Origin: Setophaga petechia
Lineage: Eukaryota > Chordata > Aves > Passeriformes > Parulidae
Direction: 5' to 3'
Length of the DNA: 64,000 nucleotides
NCBI GenBank assembly: GCA_024362935.1
Contig: JANCRA010000003.1
Span: 51,931,844-51,995,843, forward strand
Positions within the stretch are counted from its first letter, which is position 1, and every line of letters starts with the position of its first letter. Under the pieces are notes generated by a model. That model did no database searches. It was not told the DNA's origin and was given only the letters and a program-made list of their open reading frames with translations. Positions 61,941-64,000 of the stretch are shown here, piece by piece. Position numbers and translations under genes: made by a program.

Positions 61941-63107
61941 TTGCTTCCCAGTTAACCTCACCAGGCTCAGCATGAACTGTGCAGAATTTCTCACCTCCAG
62001 CTAACCAGCGTTGGGAGCAGCTTTCCAGAATACACTTTTCTTCCTCAGGTTTCTCCAGGGAAGAGGGAAAGGTAGTGAGCTTGATTTAGCTGGACAGAGT
62101 TGAGAAAGACAAACATTTATTAGTTCACTTCAGGAAAAAAAGTCAGTGTATTCCAAAAGAGGTAACAGGCACTCATGAGGCAAATTATCTTCTTGAAATG
62201 AAGTCCCTGTCCAAAATACACTTTCAAGTATAATCTCAGCATTCTTAGTTCTTATGAATGGTTTTGGGTTCTTTTCCTCTGTAAATTTGTCTTTCCTCTT
62301 AGAAGAATGCACTTCACTGACTTGAAAATAAAAGAAGATAAAAATCTTAGAAAACTGAAAAATGCTGATTTTCCAAAATGCAAGATAGTAACAGGAAAAA
62401 GTACCCAGGAAGTTGTTCCTGTCTGTAAACATATCTGTCTGTATATAGGGATACATGCAAATACTGCTGTCAAATTACAGATGACATAAAGATTTGATTT
62501 GGTTTTTAAATTCAAAATTTAAAAAACCTCCTACTCAATTTTCCCAAGAGTTATTTTTTGATATTTAGCTAAAGCTATGATTCAATTTTTCAACTTTTAA
62601 TCCTTTTGCCTCTATTTTTCTGTGTATCACAAGACAGGAACAAAACACTGTGGACAGCTTTGGCAGAACACTGGAAATGGAGAAATTAAAAGTTGCTGAA
62701 AAACACTTGAATGCTTAATACTATGCTTCTGTGATAACACATGAAAATTTGAACACTATTTTCATTTACCTAATTTCCTTTTATAATTTCAGACACACAC
62801 AAGATATTATTTGGCATGGGAATACCCTACTGTAGTTCTGAATTTATGCACTATATATTACAATATATATAATTTATACACTATAAATTCTCATTTCTCC
62901 TGCTCTTGCTGCTTGGCTTGGGGACAGTTTTCAATAGCAGGTTGCAAGGCAACAGCACATCAGTCCATAATGTGAGAGTTACAGTCTCCAAATAAAAGAA
63001 ATCTTCTTTCTTGCATTAGCACTAAAATCTTTTCAAGTTTTCAACAAATCAACAAGCATTTCATTTTGTTATTCTGGGAAAAATAAAAGTAATCCCAAAA
63101 TGACTTG

Positions 63108-63109
<2 letters not shown>

Positions 63110-63140
<31 letters not shown>
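63110..63140. repeat. Poly(A) run of 31
   Basis: Thirty-one consecutive A residues, the longest mononucleotide run in the window. There is no clear retroposed gene or CR1 5' of it, so it may be simple slippage or a decayed retroposon tail. Confidence 0.95.
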
Positions 63141-63142
<2 letters not shown>

Positions 63143-64000
63143 AAACACAAAGAGCAGCAAGAAACTCCCTTAGAGCTGAGCTGAAAAAAGTTGTGACTCT
63201 TCTGTGGGGTGTGAGATGACTCTTGCTTAAATTCAACTCGTATTTAATGTCCCCACTATGAACTTCATTCTCCCTCTTGCCCAGGCCAGCAGGAACTTTG
63301 TTCCCATGCTGCAAGAGATCTCCCAAAGTCAGTTCTCTTCTCACTGTTCAATTTTACATGAAACTCTGAAATATTCATTGGGACAAATAGAGAGCATTGA
63401 AAATGAGTTTATAGCTTTGGGGTCAGGTCACTGGGCTGGCAGGGGCAGCACCTGAGTGCCAACACCTTTTCCAGGCAATATTTAAATATTTATACAAAAC
63501 TGAGCAGCTGCAATGAGAGAGAGAGAGAATCTCCAGCCAAAGGGCTTCGAACGCCTCCCAGAGATGATTTGAGGTGAATGGTTCTGGAAAAAGCACCAGG
63601 GCTCTTCAGCCAAATCCAGCAGCTGAAGGAATTTTCTTCAGCAAAGACGCCCAGTGAAACCAATCCTGGAATGAATAAAATGGTATTATAACAATGATGA
63701 CAATTACAATGCTGATTAAAGATTTTGGTTTAAGAGCCATTCCATTATTTGTCAAGCTGGGATAAGCATTTTTCTTTGATCATTAACTTGGGTAAAAAAA
63801 ATATAATTTCTCTATGTAAGCTGTTCCATGTTATGGAAAACCTAAAGAAAAAAAAAAAAAACAGTGAGTGAAGTTTTCATTTTACCTATTTATCTATTCT
63901 TTGCTTTTACCCTTCCAGTAATTCATAATGCTTCAAAACAGATAAAGTATTCCTCATTTTAAATATGGGAATACTTTACTTTTATGGGAATACTTCTGTT

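Larger units (their letters stand above)
50974..64000. other. Gene-free AT-rich stretch to window end
   Basis: No exon can be defended in these 13 kb. Content noted separately: homopurine tract (53571-53690), AT-rich microsatellite (54776-54950), an unrecognised open frame (54482-54721), a 35-bp tandem (61884-61940) and a 31-A run (63110-63140). A further A run of 23 lies at 57429-57451. Confidence 0.55.

Overview
The window looks like vertebrate nuclear DNA, most likely from a songbird (passerine) or a close relative. It contains CR1 LINE 3' ends with the typical avian terminus, several LTR types of the kind common in songbird genomes, no recognisable mammalian-type SINEs, and a broken copy of an ITPRIPL1-like gene, a family I recall as multi-copy in birds. 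The species call is inference. No prokaryotic genes, CRISPR arrays, operons or rRNA/tRNA genes were seen.

Layout: (1) 1-18784 is the right-hand end of a very homogeneous, GC-richer satellite array. Its unit is a 382-bp dimer of two diverged ~191-bp monomers, about 49 dimers in all, and the array runs off the left edge. Marker mutations show that multi-dimer blocks were copied inside it (offsets of 10, 15 and 5-6 dimers). (2) 18785-25570 is a transition zone: a short inverted repeat at the satellite edge, an ERVL-type solo LTR (- strand), a clearly broken ITPRIPL-like pseudogene (- strand, 21574-23206) with a GC-rich upstream region, then retroelement-like sequence with a duplicated ~138-bp module whose reading frame is kept between copies. 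(3) 25571-64000 is AT-rich DNA with no gene I can defend. It holds two CR1 fragments, three solo LTRs of one family each with a 6-bp target-site duplication, two other LTRs, and minisatellites and simple repeats (a 98-bp triplication inside a CR1, a 31-bp triplication, a 120-nt uninterrupted homopurine tract, an AT-rich microsatellite and several long A/T runs).

The only recognisable host protein family is the ITPRIPL pseudogene. The rest is best read as a satellite boundary (pericentromeric, subtelomeric or another heterochromatin edge) passing into an intergenic or intronic gene desert with retroelement scars. The ~106-, 82- and 69-aa open frames that recur throughout the satellite are by-products of homogenisation: 382 is not a multiple of 3 and frames are open on both strands. 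The most interesting signals are the nested structure of the satellite, a short dyad kept at the same place in both monomer types, and the duplicated module at 24.6 and 25.3 kb with its 3-bp in-frame length difference.
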